Positions 18,314 through 27,773 of a stretch of 45,037 bases of DNA are shown one piece after another. This stretch comes from an uncultured Dysgonomonas sp. (GTDB lineage Bacteria > Bacteroidota > Bacteroidia > Bacteroidales > Dysgonomonadaceae): the NCBI GenBank assembly GCA_945273835.1, contig CALYPL010000016.1:1-45037 (forward strand). Direction: 5' to 3'. Every line of letters starts with the position of its first letter. Position 1 is the stretch's first letter. The translations under genes were made by a program, and so were the position numbers. The notes below the pieces were generated by a model that worked only from the letters and a program-made list of their open reading frames with translations, ran no database searches and was not told the DNA's origin.

Positions 18314-20014
18314 TTATTTATCTTTCGAGTCTTCTTTTTCCACTTTCACACTGATCGGTGCTGTATGGAAAATGCCTGTCTTATTCTGCTCTTTGGGAAT
18401 AACTATCTCGCTACCGTCACGCTGAGCCCGATAATGAGGCGACAAGAGTTCAAGACCTTCCCGGTTGAATATATCCTGAATGTTCTTATTCAAATCTGAA
18501 TATATATTAGACATCTGATTGGCTTCGCGTGTATAAACATTGATCTGGTACGAGCAATAGAAATCGTCTAACGCCAATTGCAAAACAAATGGTTTGGGAT
18601 CATGCAATACGTTGGGAGTCTTCAGACCTGCTTCTATTAAAAGTTCGTGTACTTTAGGCCACGGAACATCGTACCCCATTGTGACTGTACTGTATAATAT
18701 CAGACCGTATTCTTTTGCTGATTCGCTGTAATTGACTGTCTGAGCAGTCATAATACTACCGTTAGGGATAGTTATTAATTCATTTTTTGGTGTCTTGATA
18801 CGTGTTACGAGGGGTGTTTTCTCTACTACATTTCCCAAATGTTCTCCCATCTTTATGCGATCGCCCACTTTGAAGGGACGCATATAGGTAATAACTAATC
18901 CTGAGACAATATTGCTTATGATTGATGTTGATCCTAATGAGAATAATACTCCAAGAAATACTGAAACTCCCTGAAATGCTCTGTTATCGGAGAATGGCAG
19001 ATGCGAAAATATAAATATAAGCATCAGCACAAACAGGATAACTTTAGTTATATTATAGGTAGGAATAGCCCAATCTCGATAAAAACCTTTAAATGTAATT
19101 GAGCCGTCTTCAACTTTTTCGGCAATTGTCTTCAGAACCTTAAATACAATTCTGAAAATGACTATAATGACGATTATTGAGAACAAGTCCGGCAGAAAAT
19201 CAACGAATGAATACCAAACTTTCTTCATCGGGTTGATTATATAGCCTAATAAGGTGTCTGAAATGCCCTTAGTTTGCGGAAAGATACCAAAAAATGTAGT
19301 AAGACATACGTATAGTATAATCAGCAGCAATATTACACGGATTATTTTGAGAATAATCGTCAGAAGAGATATTTGTTTATCTGCATCAAGAATGAAGTAT
19401 AAAATCTTTATCGTTTTATCCTTCTTATCCCTGATATAGCCGATAAACCATCTGAATAGTTTGAGCAAATACTTTATGACAAAAAATGTAGCTGCCAATA
19501 TAAACAGACCAAGCCCTATCTGTTTCAGTAACACAATCCAGATATTATTCGAGCGTTGTGCTTTTATGGCATCAATAATTATTCCTCTATATTCTTGTGC
19601 GATTTCTTCTTTAGGGTACCCCAACGACTTAGCCTGTTGCTCGGTAACTCCCATGATAATCAGGTCCTGATAAGTAATCAGCAAATTACTTTCGTCAACA
19701 ATAATCTTAATGGAATCTGCCTCAAATGTAACCTCTTTTTCAAGTTTCCTGATATTCTTTTCGATAAATTCGGCTCGCTGCTCGGCTGTGGAAGCTCCTA
19801 AATTGCCATATACATAAAATAAGGTATCGACATCAAAGGGTACAACAGGCGCTTTTTTTATCGGGATCTTCGTTTTAACGGAATCAATTATCAATCCGTT
19901 TTTCTTTGACTGATCTGTATTAGCTGAAAATTTAGCTTGTAAAGAGAGAGACGGAAACAACAAGGCGACAACAAACACTACATATAACCGCCTGAAAATT
20001 TGAATTTTACTCAT
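18314..20014 (-). CDS. Mechanosensitive channel of the MscS family
   Basis: A 566-residue protein with an N-terminal signal peptide (VVFVVALLFPSLSLQA), a periplasmic segment of about 130 residues, several membrane segments between about 165 and 350, and the conserved MscS pore and beta domain. The pore helix region is FLGVLFSLGSTSIISNIVSGLVITYMRPFKVGDRIKMGEHLGNVVE, followed by TPKNELITIPNGSIMTAQTVNYS, and then the cytoplasmic alpha/beta vestibule. MscS channels open on membrane tension to release solutes during hypo-osmotic shock. The protein is larger than E. coli MscS because of the extra periplasmic and membrane regions. A 517-bp non-coding stretch lies upstream; the AsmA-family gene is 36 bp downstream. 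Confidence 0.92.
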   Translation of the reverse strand: MSKIQIFRRLYVVFVVALLFPSLSLQAKFSANTDQSKKNGLIIDSVKTKIPIKKAPVVPFDVDTLFYVYGNLGASTAEQRAEFIEKNIRKLEKEVTFEADSIKIIVDESNLLITYQDLIIMGVTEQQAKSLGYPKEEIAQEYRGIIIDAIKAQRSNNIWIVLLKQIGLGLFILAATFFVIKYLLKLFRWFIGYIRDKKDKTIKILYFILDADKQISLLTIILKIIRVILLLIILYVCLTTFFGIFPQTKGISDTLLGYIINPMKKVWYSFVDFLPDLFSIIVIIVIFRIVFKVLKTIAEKVEDGSITFKGFYRDWAIPTYNITKVILFVLMLIFIFSHLPFSDNRAFQGVSVFLGVLFSLGSTSIISNIVSGLVITYMRPFKVGDRIKMGEHLGNVVEKTPLVTRIKTPKNELITIPNGSIMTAQTVNYSESAKEYGLILYSTVTMGYDVPWPKVHELLIEAGLKTPNVLHDPKPFVLQLALDDFYCSYQINVYTREANQMSNIYSDLNKNIQDIFNREGLELLSPHYRAQRDGSEIVIPKEQNKTGIFHTAPISVKVEKEDSKDK

Positions 20015-20472
20015 GAATAGGAATAAACAGTTAAATTTGGTTAGCGTAAATATAATCTAAAGCTATGCAATATATAGAAAACATTCATATTTTAACTTTT
20101 TATAACCTGTCTATCTTAAAAAGTAACACATGTAACACTTTTCAGGCTTTTTCTTAACTGACTAAATTGTGAAGGTCATTAATCAAGTTTTATTCAGATT
20201 GCCGGACAAATAATTTTTCAACGTTATGAAACCAAGATATAGATAAATTGATATTATAAGCATTGTTGTAGTTGTCAAAATTGATTATCTGATTGGGTAT
20301 TTAGCATTCGGAATATTAAGTTCTGATGTTAACGGGCAAATATAAAGTGCAATATTTCTATTACTATAATGATGTTCAAATATCAGCGAGTTGATGCTAC
20401 TGATATATAAAACGAAAGCGACCATTAGGGTCGCTCGTTATACGGTTACTTACAAAGAAATATCGAAGATAT
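20015..20472. other. Non-coding region upstream of the MscS-type gene
   Basis: About 460 AT-rich bases without a supported gene. TATATTTA (20056 to 20049, minus) is one mismatch from the -7 consensus and could start transcription close to the MscS-type gene. The only strong structure is the hairpin at 20413-20438, listed separately. Nothing else was recognised. Confidence 0.5.
20413..20438 (-). terminator. Hairpin, probable terminator on the minus strand
   Basis: AGCGACC (20417-20423) pairs with GGTCGCT (20429-20435), loop ATTAG. The stem extends by AACG (20411-20414) with CGTT (20435-20438 region) across a small bulge. On the minus strand it is followed by a T-rich TTCGTTTTATAT. It would end a transcript covering the tiny ORF at 20532-20651. 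Confidence 0.6.
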
Positions 20473-20531
20473 TTACAAATGATGCAGGTTATTCATTTTC
20501 GGAGAATTTCTCCATGCCAAACAATATGAAT

Positions 20532-20651
20532 TCAGACGAAGTTTATCGGCATATTTTTCCGTTTGGCTTTTTTTTTTGATTGCATATAAGCATATACGGC
20601 TACACCACTTGCTGCTGCAATCAACGTTATAGCTAATACCTTCTTAGTCAT
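20532..20651 (-). CDS. Possible 39-aa single-pass membrane protein
   Basis: A short minus-strand frame starts at ATG 20651. Its first 28 residues look like a real signal anchor: basic MTKK, a hydrophobic Ala/Ile/Val-rich segment (VLAITLIAAASGVAVYAY) and a Lys cluster. The Lys codons include a run of ten A (20549-20558 region), after which the frame reads 11 more residues and stops at TGA. In the next frame the sequence stays open to a stop at 20473, so a one-base slip would give a protein of about 59 residues. A hairpin with a T-rich flank follows at 20413-20438. Small proteins of this form are common in Bacteroidetes, but I cannot name a family and translation is unproven. Confidence 0.45.
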   Translation of the reverse strand: MTKKVLAITLIAAASGVAVYAYMQSKKKAKRKNMPINFV

Positions 20652-20746
20652 ATCCAACAATATTATTTTTTACCATTTATAGTAAAAGTATAAACAAATA
20701 TCGATTACAGAAATGGATTGATGATATTTTTTTGCTTTCGGTCTAT

Positions 20747-22549
20747 TTAATTACTTTTTGCACCACGCTTACGATCGTTCTCATTTAATAAGATTTTTCG
20801 CAAACGAATTGAAACGGGAGTTACTTCCACATATTCATCATCCTTGATATATTCGAGTGCTTCCTCTAAGCTGAACTTAATGGCAGGGGCAAGTTTCACT
20901 TTGTCATCTGTACCTGATGCTCGGACATTGGTCAATTTCTTTGATTTTGTAAGATTTACAACCAAGTCTCCTTCTTTAGAATGTTCACCAACAATTTGCC
21001 CCATATAAATATCGGTTTGTGGTTCAAGGAAAAAGCGTCCTCTATCCTGCAATTTATCTAATGCATACGCAAATGCATTACCCGATTCACTTGCTATTAT
21101 CGAACCGTTGGAACGTTTATCTATATCGCCCTTCCAAGGCTGGAACTCTAAAAATCGATGTGTTATAACTGCTTCACCTGCTGACAGTGTTAATGCTGTA
21201 TTATTAATACCGATGATACCGCGTGATGGGATTATAAATTCGAGGAAAACGCGTTCACGCTTAGTTTCCATTTCAATTAATTCGCCACGACGACGTGTAA
21301 CCAAGTCAATTATTTTGCTCGAATATTCTTCCGGCAAATTGATTGACAATTGTTCGACAGGCTCGTGTTTAACTCCGTTTATTTCTTTAATGATTACTTT
21401 AGGTTGCCCTACTTGTAACTCATATCCTTCGCGTCGCATTGTTTCAATCAATATAGACAAATGCAGAATACCACGCCCATAAACCATCCATGCATCCTGA
21501 TTATCAGTCAACTCAACACGCAAAGCAAGATTTTTGTCCAACTCACGCATTAAACGGTCGTGAATGTGTCGTGAAGTAACAAATTTACCTTCTTTACCAT
21601 AAAACGGCGAATCGTTTATCGTAAACAACATCGACATTGTAGGCTCGTCAATATCAATCGGTGGTAATGGTTCGGGGTTATTAATATCAGCAATTGAATC
21701 ACCAATATCAAAATTGTCAATGCCGATTAAAGCGCAAATATCTCCACATTGCACAGAATCTACCTTCACACGACCTAATCCCTCAAAGGTATTTAATTCT
21801 TTGATACGTGTCTTAACAATGCTACCGTCACGTTTACAGAGTGAAACATCCATGTTTTCACGTAATTCTCCGCGATGAACACGTCCCACGGCAATACGTC
21901 CCACGTACTTTGAATAATCGAGAGAAGTAATTAGCATTTGCGGTGTTCCCTCCAATATTTCAGGTGCTGGTATATATTTAACAATTGCATCAAGCAAAGG
22001 TGTAATATCTTCGGTAGGTTTTTGCCAGTCGTCCGACATCCAGCCTTGTTTTGCAGATCCATAAATTGTATGGAAATCAAGCTGTTCTTCTGTGGCATCA
22101 AGACTAAACATCAAATCGAAGACCATTTCATGTACTTCTTCAGGTCGGCAATTCGGTTTATCTACTTTATTTATCACCACAATAGGTTTAAGACCAAGTT
22201 GAATAGCTTTTTGCAGGACAAAACGTGTCTGAGGCATCGGACCTTCAAAAGCATCTACCAAAAGTAAGCAGCCGTCAGCCATATTCAATACTCGCTCTAC
22301 CTCTCCGCCAAAATCGGCATGCCCGGGAGTATCAATCACATTAATCTTGGTACCTTTATAATTGATCGAAACGTTTTTAGAAAGAATTGTGATACCACGT
22401 TCCCGTTCCAGATCATTATTATCAAGGATTAACTCACCGGCGTTCTGGTTTTCTCTAAAAAGCTGCCCGGCAAGCAATATTTTATCCACAAGAGTTGTCT
22501 TGCCATGGTCTACGTGTGCTATAATAGCAATGTTACGAATATTTTGCAT
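20747..22549 (-). CDS. typA: Translational GTPase TypA/BipA
   Basis: A ribosome-binding GTPase of the EF-G-like group needed for growth under stress and for ribosome assembly. At 600 residues it is full length. The G motifs are visible: IAHVDHGKT (G1, residues 9-17), RERGITI (switch I), [12 protein letters not shown] (G3) and NKVDKPNC (G4). The family C-terminal half includes [43 protein letters not shown] and [17 protein letters not shown] chose the ATG at 22549 ([18 protein letters not shown]), not the in-frame ATG at 22624: that one lies inside the terminator hairpin of the upstream gene, and the added 25 residues do not belong to the family. Confidence 0.96.
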   Translation of the reverse strand: MQNIRNIAIIAHVDHGKTTLVDKILLAGQLFRENQNAGELILDNNDLERERGITILSKNVSINYKGTKINVIDTPGHADFGGEVERVLNMADGCLLLVDAFEGPMPQTRFVLQKAIQLGLKPIVVINKVDKPNCRPEEVHEMVFDLMFSLDATEEQLDFHTIYGSAKQGWMSDDWQKPTEDITPLLDAIVKYIPAPEILEGTPQMLITSLDYSKYVGRIAVGRVHRGELRENMDVSLCKRDGSIVKTRIKELNTFEGLGRVKVDSVQCGDICALIGIDNFDIGDSIADINNPEPLPPIDIDEPTMSMLFTINDSPFYGKEGKFVTSRHIHDRLMRELDKNLALRVELTDNQDAWMVYGRGILHLSILIETMRREGYELQVGQPKVIIKEINGVKHEPVEQLSINLPEEYSSKIIDLVTRRRGELIEMETKRERVFLEFIIPSRGIIGINNTALTLSAGEAVITHRFLEFQPWKGDIDKRSNGSIIASESGNAFAYALDKLQDRGRFFLEPQTDIYMGQIVGEHSKEGDLVVNLTKSKKLTNVRASGTDDKVKLAPAIKFSLEEALEYIKDDEYVEVTPVSIRLRKILLNENDRKRGAKSN

Positions 22550-22586
22550 ATTTATGTTTTGAAATTGCGAAGGTACAATAATTATT

Positions 22587-22626
22587 CTCAAAAAATAAAA
22601 GGGTGAGCCTATTTTTAGGCTCACCC
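22587..22626 (-). terminator. Strong intrinsic terminator of the OmpA-family gene
   Basis: A perfect 11-bp stem, GGGTGAGCCTA (22601-22611) with TAGGCTCACCC (22616-22626), has a TTTT loop. On the minus strand it is followed by TTTTATTTTTT. It lies 25 bp past the OmpA-family stop and separates that gene from typA. Confidence 0.92.
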
Positions 22627-22650
22627 TCCATATCTTTAGCTTTTTAAACC

Positions 22651-23802
22651 TTATTTAAAAATAGCTGTGAAAACAACTACTCTATTCCATTGGTCTGTTG
22701 GGAACAATTGTTCTTTATCTCCCGAAGCTTTTACTGTCAAACGGCTTGGTTCAACATGATATTTTTCAGTCAAGATATCAAATACAACTTTAGCGCGTCT
22801 TTCTGACAATCTTTGGTTTACAGCAGGAGTTCCTGTATGTTTATCGGCATAACCAGTTATCACCAATTGAGCATCAGGATTTTCAGTCATGAATTTAGAA
22901 ACATTATAAATGTTTATGTCCTGATTTTGTTCAAGTTTTGCACTTCCGAGACGGAATACTACAACGGCATTCATCAGAACTTCTTCTTTCTTAACAGATT
23001 TTTCTATTACAGAAGGTTTTTTGCTGAGTTCTGCTTTAAGTGCGTCCAACTGATTGTCCTTATCAGCTAAGACTTTATCTTTATCTTCAAGCTGAGAACG
23101 TTGAGCGTTGATTTGCTCATTCAACGATGTTATTGTTGAAGGATCAATGATGTCTACACGATCAAAACTTCCTGATCCGAAACGATAAGTCACACCTGCT
23201 AAAGCATTCAAAGTTCCGTCATATTTTTTTCCTCCTACTATACCATTGAAATCATCATTCATCAGATTAGCAGCAACTTCAAGGTTCAAATTGATATTAG
23301 GATTTACGCGAAAATCAAATTGAAAACCTCCTCTTGGCACAACGCTATTTGTTACCTTAACTGCCTGATCTGAGTTTTTAAATCCATGGACATAACTTAA
23401 TCCAGCAAAACCTATCAAATTAAATACTCGATCCGGGTTGTAAGGCAAAAACAAGTTTGTAAAGTTTAATAAACCATCTACACCTGCTTGCAAATATTTA
23501 ACTGAATAAGTGTCATCCTTATCAATTAAATAAGTTTTAGCATCCCATCCTCCAACTTGGAGACGTGCACCTAATGCCGGAGAAAAATACTTACCTGTTG
23601 ATAAAGCCACATAAGGTGTAATAAGATCACCTACTCCAGCCTTTCTATTGTCTTCACTAAAAGTGTAAGATGCTCCTACCTGCCCTTGTAAGAACCAATT
23701 ATCCCAAATACCCGCTGGCTTGAAAGCTTTTTCCTGCGAAGAAGCCGAAGAAACTACAGCAATGGCAGCAATTAACAAAAAAACCTTTTTCATAATTTTC
23801 AT
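22651..23802 (-). CDS. OmpA family outer-membrane protein
   Basis: A 383-residue protein with a signal peptide (MKKVFLLIAAIAVVSSASSQ), an N-terminal beta-barrel of about 200 residues (WFLQGQVGASYTF, GLSYVHGF, LAGVTYRFGSGSF) and a coiled-coil linker (about 220-255, SLNEQINAQRSQLEDKDKVLADKD). The C-terminal OmpA/MotB peptidoglycan-binding domain (about 275-383) shows VVVFRLGSAKLEQNQ, LVITGYADKHTGTPAVNQRLSERRAKVVFDIL and the closing NRVVVFTAIFK. Such proteins tie the outer membrane to peptidoglycan and are among the most abundant proteins in Bacteroidales. Two start codons are possible, 23802 (MKIMKK) and 23793 (MKK); both give an intact signal peptide. Confidence 0.94.
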   Translation of the reverse strand: MKIMKKVFLLIAAIAVVSSASSQEKAFKPAGIWDNWFLQGQVGASYTFSEDNRKAGVGDLITPYVALSTGKYFSPALGARLQVGGWDAKTYLIDKDDTYSVKYLQAGVDGLLNFTNLFLPYNPDRVFNLIGFAGLSYVHGFKNSDQAVKVTNSVVPRGGFQFDFRVNPNINLNLEVAANLMNDDFNGIVGGKKYDGTLNALAGVTYRFGSGSFDRVDIIDPSTITSLNEQINAQRSQLEDKDKVLADKDNQLDALKAELSKKPSVIEKSVKKEEVLMNAVVVFRLGSAKLEQNQDINIYNVSKFMTENPDAQLVITGYADKHTGTPAVNQRLSERRAKVVFDILTEKYHVEPSRLTVKASGDKEQLFPTDQWNRVVVFTAIFK

Positions 23803-23908
23803 TTTTTTTATTTATAAGTTCGTAAAGTTTAAACAATATCTAAAATAAAAAGTTTTTTTCACCTTTAATTATATAGTACAGTAGAGCTTTCTCTTATTTT
23901 AAAAGGGA

Positions 23909-24694
23909 TTATCCCATATATCCACGAACAATACCTCTTGGTGAATTTTTTACAAATTCTACAATCATATTCATTTCTGGAGTTTTCTCAAATTCTTGCT
24001 CTATTTTTTTTACAGCGTCAGAAAAATTATATCCTGATTGATATATTACTCGATATATTTCCTGAATTTCGTTTATTTTTTCTGTTGTGAATGCTCGTCT
24101 TCTCAAGCCAATCAGATTAACGCCTGAATAGCATACAGGCTCACGTCCTGCAATTATGAATGGAGGGATATCTTTGCTCAAACGTGTTCCGCCCTGAATC
24201 ATAACATGTGCTCCTATTCTTGAAAATTGATGTACGAGTGAGCCTCCACTTAAGATAGCAAAATCGTCTACTTCTACTTCTCCTGCCAATTGAGTCGCAT
24301 TACCGATAATTACGTTATTATTTACTGTACAATCGTGAGCTATATGGCTGTAAGCCATCAATAGACAATTAGATCCAACTATAGTTTTACCTTTTGAAGC
24401 TGTTCCTCTGTTGATGGTTACACATTCTCTGATTACAGTATTATCACCTACTATGGCAAGAGAATCTTCTCCTTTAAATTTTAAATCCTGCGGTACTCCC
24501 GCAACAACTGCGCCCGGTGAAACGTTACAATTTTTTCCTATACGCGCTCCATTTCTGATGTTCGCGCCTGACATAATATGAGTGTTATCTCCTATTTCAA
24601 CATTGCCGTCCACGAATGCAAATGGTTCAACAATAACATTTTTACCGAGTTTTGCTTCTGGATGTACGTATGCTTTATCTGATATGAGAGACAT
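23909..24694 (-). CDS. lpxA: UDP-N-acetylglucosamine acyltransferase
   Basis: LpxA adds a 3-hydroxyacyl chain to UDP-GlcNAc, the first step of lipid A synthesis. The 261-residue protein is built from hexapeptide repeats of a left-handed beta-helix (VHPEAKLGKNVIVEPFAFV, GANIRNGARIGKNCNVSPGA, GNATQLAGEVEVDDFAILSG). The catalytic His lies in LMAYSHIAHDC. The family motifs GVPQDLKFKGE and NLIGLRRRAF are present, and an alpha-helical C-terminus follows. It comes 21 bp after lpxC-fabZ in an lpxD, lpxC-fabZ, lpxA operon. Confidence 0.97.
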   Translation of the reverse strand: MSLISDKAYVHPEAKLGKNVIVEPFAFVDGNVEIGDNTHIMSGANIRNGARIGKNCNVSPGAVVAGVPQDLKFKGEDSLAIVGDNTVIRECVTINRGTASKGKTIVGSNCLLMAYSHIAHDCTVNNNVIIGNATQLAGEVEVDDFAILSGGSLVHQFSRIGAHVMIQGGTRLSKDIPPFIIAGREPVCYSGVNLIGLRRRAFTTEKINEIQEIYRVIYQSGYNFSDAVKKIEQEFEKTPEMNMIVEFVKNSPRGIVRGYMG

Positions 24695-24715
24695 AATTAT
24701 TCTTAATCTAATTTA

Positions 24716-26122
24716 TTATTTATTTTTTACAATTTGAGCTGTGAACTCGGCTTCCGAGATAAGTTTATCTCCCACAAATGTCCAACCTTTCATGTTGGCG
24801 ATTCCACGCCTTATATCGCTCATCAGTTCTAATCTGAAAATCAGGGTATCACCTGGTACTGCCTTATTTCTGAACTTCACATTGTCAATTTTCAAAAAAT
24901 AGGTTGAATATCTTTCGGGGTCTTCTATTTGCGAAAGCACAAGCATTCCGCCTACTTGAGCCATTGCTTCTATCTGCAATACTCCCGGCATAACAGGTTC
25001 ACCCGGAAAATGCCCTTGAAAAAACATCTCGTTCACTGACAAATTCTTAACTCCTATTATATATTTTTCGCCCATTTCTATTACCTTATCAACCATCAAA
25101 AAAGGATAGCGGTGAGGCAGAAATTGCTTGACTTTATTTATGTCAAACAACGGCTCTTTATTAGGGTCGTACAATGGTGGTTGAACCTCGTTTTGCTTAA
25201 TTTGTTTACGTATTAGTCGAGCAAGTTTATTATTTATCTTGTGACCAGGACGAGTGGCTATAATGCGACCAATAATCGGTTTGCCGATGAGAGCCATATC
25301 GCCGATAACATCAAGCAACTTGTGTCGGGCCGGTTCGTTCGGAAATTGTATGGCTTTGTTATTTAGATAGCCTAACTCGGTGGCATCTTTATGTGGTACA
25401 CCAAGCATATCGGCAAGGCTGTCTAAGTCATCCTGTGGAATTTCTTTTTCGTAAATTACAATAGCATTATCTAAGTCGCCACCCTTGATAAGTCCGGCAT
25501 TACGCAGTTGCATAATTTCTCGAACAAAAACAAAGGTACGTGATGCCGCAATTTCTGTGTCAAATTTCGACATATCTTCTAATGTCGCCGACTGATTGGG
25601 TATATATTTCGACTCAAATTCAATGAATGAGTTTACACAAAAACGGTCGTCCGGCAAGAGTGTCAGTTTTGAACCTGTTTGCTCATCGACTACTTCCATT
25701 TTATGACGTACTATGAAATAGTCGCGTTCAGCGTTTTGTTCTTTTATTCCGACTTTACGGATGGCTTCGACATATTTTATTGCGCTTCCGTCCAGAATAG
25801 GAAATTCTGGAGCGTTTACTTCAATCAGACAGTTGTCAATCTTCAAAGCATATAATGCAGCCATTGCATGCTCAACGGTACTAATCTGGATGTTGTCTTT
25901 CATCAATACAGTACCACGTTGGGTATTACCGACATATTCGGCTAAAGCGTCAATTTCAGGTTGTCCTTCTAAATCAACTCTTTTTATTTTGTACCCGAAA
26001 TTTTCGGGAGCAGGATTAAAAGTTATTGTTATTGGAAGTCCAGTATGTAAACCTTTTCCGTTTAATGTAAAACTATCTTTTAATGTATGTTGTTTCTTCA
26101 TGTCCAATAATGGGCCTTTCAT
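24716..26122 (-). CDS. lpxC-fabZ: Bifunctional UDP-3-O-acyl-GlcNAc deacetylase / (3R)-hydroxyacyl-ACP dehydratase
   Basis: A natural fusion typical of Bacteroidetes. Residues about 10-310 are LpxC, the zinc deacetylase that commits to lipid [25 protein letters not shown] (zinc His about 85), and [15 protein letters not shown] (His 267, Asp 271). Residues about 330-468 are Fab[38 protein letters not shown] (catalytic His 371, Glu 385). Joining the two links lipid A commitment with supply of unsaturated acyl-ACP. The start at 26122 overlaps the lpxD stop as ATGA, which suggests translational coupling. The ATG at 26101 ([11 protein letters not shown]) is the alternative and matches the usual length of homologues better. 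Confidence 0.97.
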   Translation of the reverse strand: MKGPLLDMKKQHTLKDSFTLNGKGLHTGLPITITFNPAPENFGYKIKRVDLEGQPEIDALAEYVGNTQRGTVLMKDNIQISTVEHAMAALYALKIDNCLIEVNAPEFPILDGSAIKYVEAIRKVGIKEQNAERDYFIVRHKMEVVDEQTGSKLTLLPDDRFCVNSFIEFESKYIPNQSATLEDMSKFDTEIAASRTFVFVREIMQLRNAGLIKGGDLDNAIVIYEKEIPQDDLDSLADMLGVPHKDATELGYLNNKAIQFPNEPARHKLLDVIGDMALIGKPIIGRIIATRPGHKINNKLARLIRKQIKQNEVQPPLYDPNKEPLFDINKVKQFLPHRYPFLMVDKVIEMGEKYIIGVKNLSVNEMFFQGHFPGEPVMPGVLQIEAMAQVGGMLVLSQIEDPERYSTYFLKIDNVKFRNKAVPGDTLIFRLELMSDIRRGIANMKGWTFVGDKLISEAEFTAQIVKNK

Positions 26123-27171
26123 TTTTCTTCTTTTTGTTGGCTCTTAAGAGCGTCTAATTCTCTTTGCAACTGATTTATTTGCTTATACATATCCGGTAAT
26201 TTGGAGAATAATACGCTTGAACGGAAAAATTTATTTACCGGAATAGGCGGTGATCCCATCAATTGAGCACCCGCTTCGATATTACTGATACCGCCTGATT
26301 GTGCGCCTATATTTGCGCCATCGCCTACGGTCAGGTGACCACCAAGTCCGACTTGACCGCCAAACATACAATTCTTACCAATTTTTGTAGAGCCCGAGAT
26401 ACCGACCTGTGAAGCCATTACGGTATTATCTCCTACTTCTACGTTATGGGCTATTTGTATGAGGTTATCTAATTTAACTCCTTTACGGATAATGGTCGCA
26501 TCCATAACAGCACGATCAATAGTTGTATTTGCACCTATCTCGACATTGTCTTCGATGATGACAATTCCCAACTGTGGTATTTTTTTATATTCTCCGTTTT
26601 CCGGGGCAAAGCCAAAACCATCGGAGCCAATAACTGCGCCCGAATGTATGATACAGTTATCTCCAATTTTACAACCATGATATATTTTTGCACCGGGATA
26701 AATTATGGTATTTTTTCCGACGCTTACATTTTCTCCTAAAAAAACTTGAGGGTAGATTTTACTGTTATCTCCCACAGATGCATTATTATCTATATAGCTG
26801 AATGCTCCTACATATACATTTTGCCCTACTACTGCAGTTTTTGATATAAATGAGTTAGCTTCGATTCCTGTTTTCTGTGGTTTCGACTTCTCTACCATAT
26901 CCAACAGTATAGCTAAAGCAGCATATGCGTTAAAACAGCGTACTAAGGTTGCTTTAATGGGCTTTTCAGCCACAAAATCATTATTGACAAGCACAATACT
27001 TGCCTCAGTATCGTAGATATAGTGTGTATATTTTGGATTAGCCAAGAATGTAAGTGTTCCGGGCTTCCCTTCTTCAATTTTAGAGAAATTGCTCACAGTA
27101 ACAGAAGGATTGCCTTCCACTGTTCCATTTAATACTGTGGCAATTTGCTGTGCAGAAAAGGATATATGCAT
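26119..27171 (-). CDS. lpxD: UDP-3-O-acylglucosamine N-acyltransferase
   Basis: LpxD transfers the second 3-hydroxyacyl chain in lipid A synthesis, acting on the product of LpxC. The 350-residue protein has the N-terminal uridine-binding region ([44 protein letters not shown]) and a long series of hexapeptide repeats. The conserved [21 protein letters not shown] and the catalytic-site region [32 protein letters not shown] are present, with a C-terminal coiled-coil helix ([18 protein letters not shown]). First gene of the lipid A operon; its stop overlaps the next start by 4 bp. Confidence 0.97.
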   Translation of the reverse strand: MHISFSAQQIATVLNGTVEGNPSVTVSNFSKIEEGKPGTLTFLANPKYTHYIYDTEASIVLVNNDFVAEKPIKATLVRCFNAYAALAILLDMVEKSKPQKTGIEANSFISKTAVVGQNVYVGAFSYIDNNASVGDNSKIYPQVFLGENVSVGKNTIIYPGAKIYHGCKIGDNCIIHSGAVIGSDGFGFAPENGEYKKIPQLGIVIIEDNVEIGANTTIDRAVMDATIIRKGVKLDNLIQIAHNVEVGDNTVMASQVGISGSTKIGKNCMFGGQVGLGGHLTVGDGANIGAQSGGISNIEAGAQLMGSPPIPVNKFFRSSVLFSKLPDMYKQINQLQRELDALKSQQKEEK

Positions 27172-27227
27172 ATAAAAAATTAAAAGGCCTGTAACTTTTT
27201 AAGATTGCGAATTAAGTAATAATTTTA

Positions 27228-27235
27228 CAAATATA
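27228..27235 (-). promoter_or_regulatory. Candidate -7 box for the lipid A operon
   Basis: TATATTTG on the minus strand (27235 to 27228), in the context CCTATATTTGTAA, matches the -7 consensus and would start transcription about 50 nt before lpxD. No convincing -33 box was seen. Confidence 0.45.
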
Positions 27236-27284
27236 GGTTTTTTATAGCTAAAAAATGTAGATCTCAACAAAAAAACGATTGAAA

Positions 27285-27758
27285 TCACTCAATATATCCA
27301 TAGAAAACAATTGATTGTCTGCTATTTTCGTTAACCGTTAAAGATGCATTACCCTTATTATTAATGGTTAAAAGTAAATTGAATTTGGCATCTGTATCTG
27401 ATGTCGAAATATTTATATTACTTCCACTATCATTTTTTTTAATGTTATAATCGAATTTAGAGCTTATAAATTTGAGACCCGAACAGGCAGGAGGTCTTGA
27501 AGAAACATATGCTCTACCATAATAGGGTAAATCAGCAATAATACTGTCATGCGATATACGAAGCGAAAATGTAGAGGAGAGTTGTAAAGCTCTTCCATCT
27601 GCGGAAATTGCCATACGAGGAATAAAAGTATAATCGGCAGATTCAATTTTGCCTGCTAAATCTTTACCCATCATAGGCTTGTTATTTTGGACTGATTTAC
27701 ATCCTGAAATCGACAGAATGAAAACCGATATAATTAATGTTTTAAAGTTTATAGACAT
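27285..27758 (-). CDS. DUF4251 family lipoprotein
   Basis: A 157-residue protein with a lipoprotein signal peptide: the hydrophobic TLIISVFILSIS is followed by the lipobox-like SISGC, with Cys about residue 20. The mature part matches DUF4251 proteins of Bacteroidales by YTFIPRMAISADGRALQLSSTFSLRISHDSIIADLPYYGRAYVS and by the end QSIVFYGYIE. These are small envelope proteins without a known function. The family assignment is from memory of the motif pattern. The gene lies 15 bp after the Spy-like gene, so the two probably form an operon. Confidence 0.8.
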   Translation of the reverse strand: MSINFKTLIISVFILSISGCKSVQNNKPMMGKDLAGKIESADYTFIPRMAISADGRALQLSSTFSLRISHDSIIADLPYYGRAYVSSRPPACSGLKFISSKFDYNIKKNDSGSNINISTSDTDAKFNLLLTINNKGNASLTVNENSRQSIVFYGYIE

Positions 27759-27773
27759 TCTTTATTTATATTA

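Noticed and set aside
20391-20579. A 62-codon plus-strand frame upstream of typA
   Set aside because: It runs through the hairpin at 20413-20438 and ends in a T10 tract read as Phe; it is opposite the better supported tiny membrane-protein frame.
24716-26122. LpxC-FabZ fusion as a sequencing or assembly artefact
   Set aside because: Both enzyme halves are intact with all key residues and such fusions are well known in Bacteroidetes.
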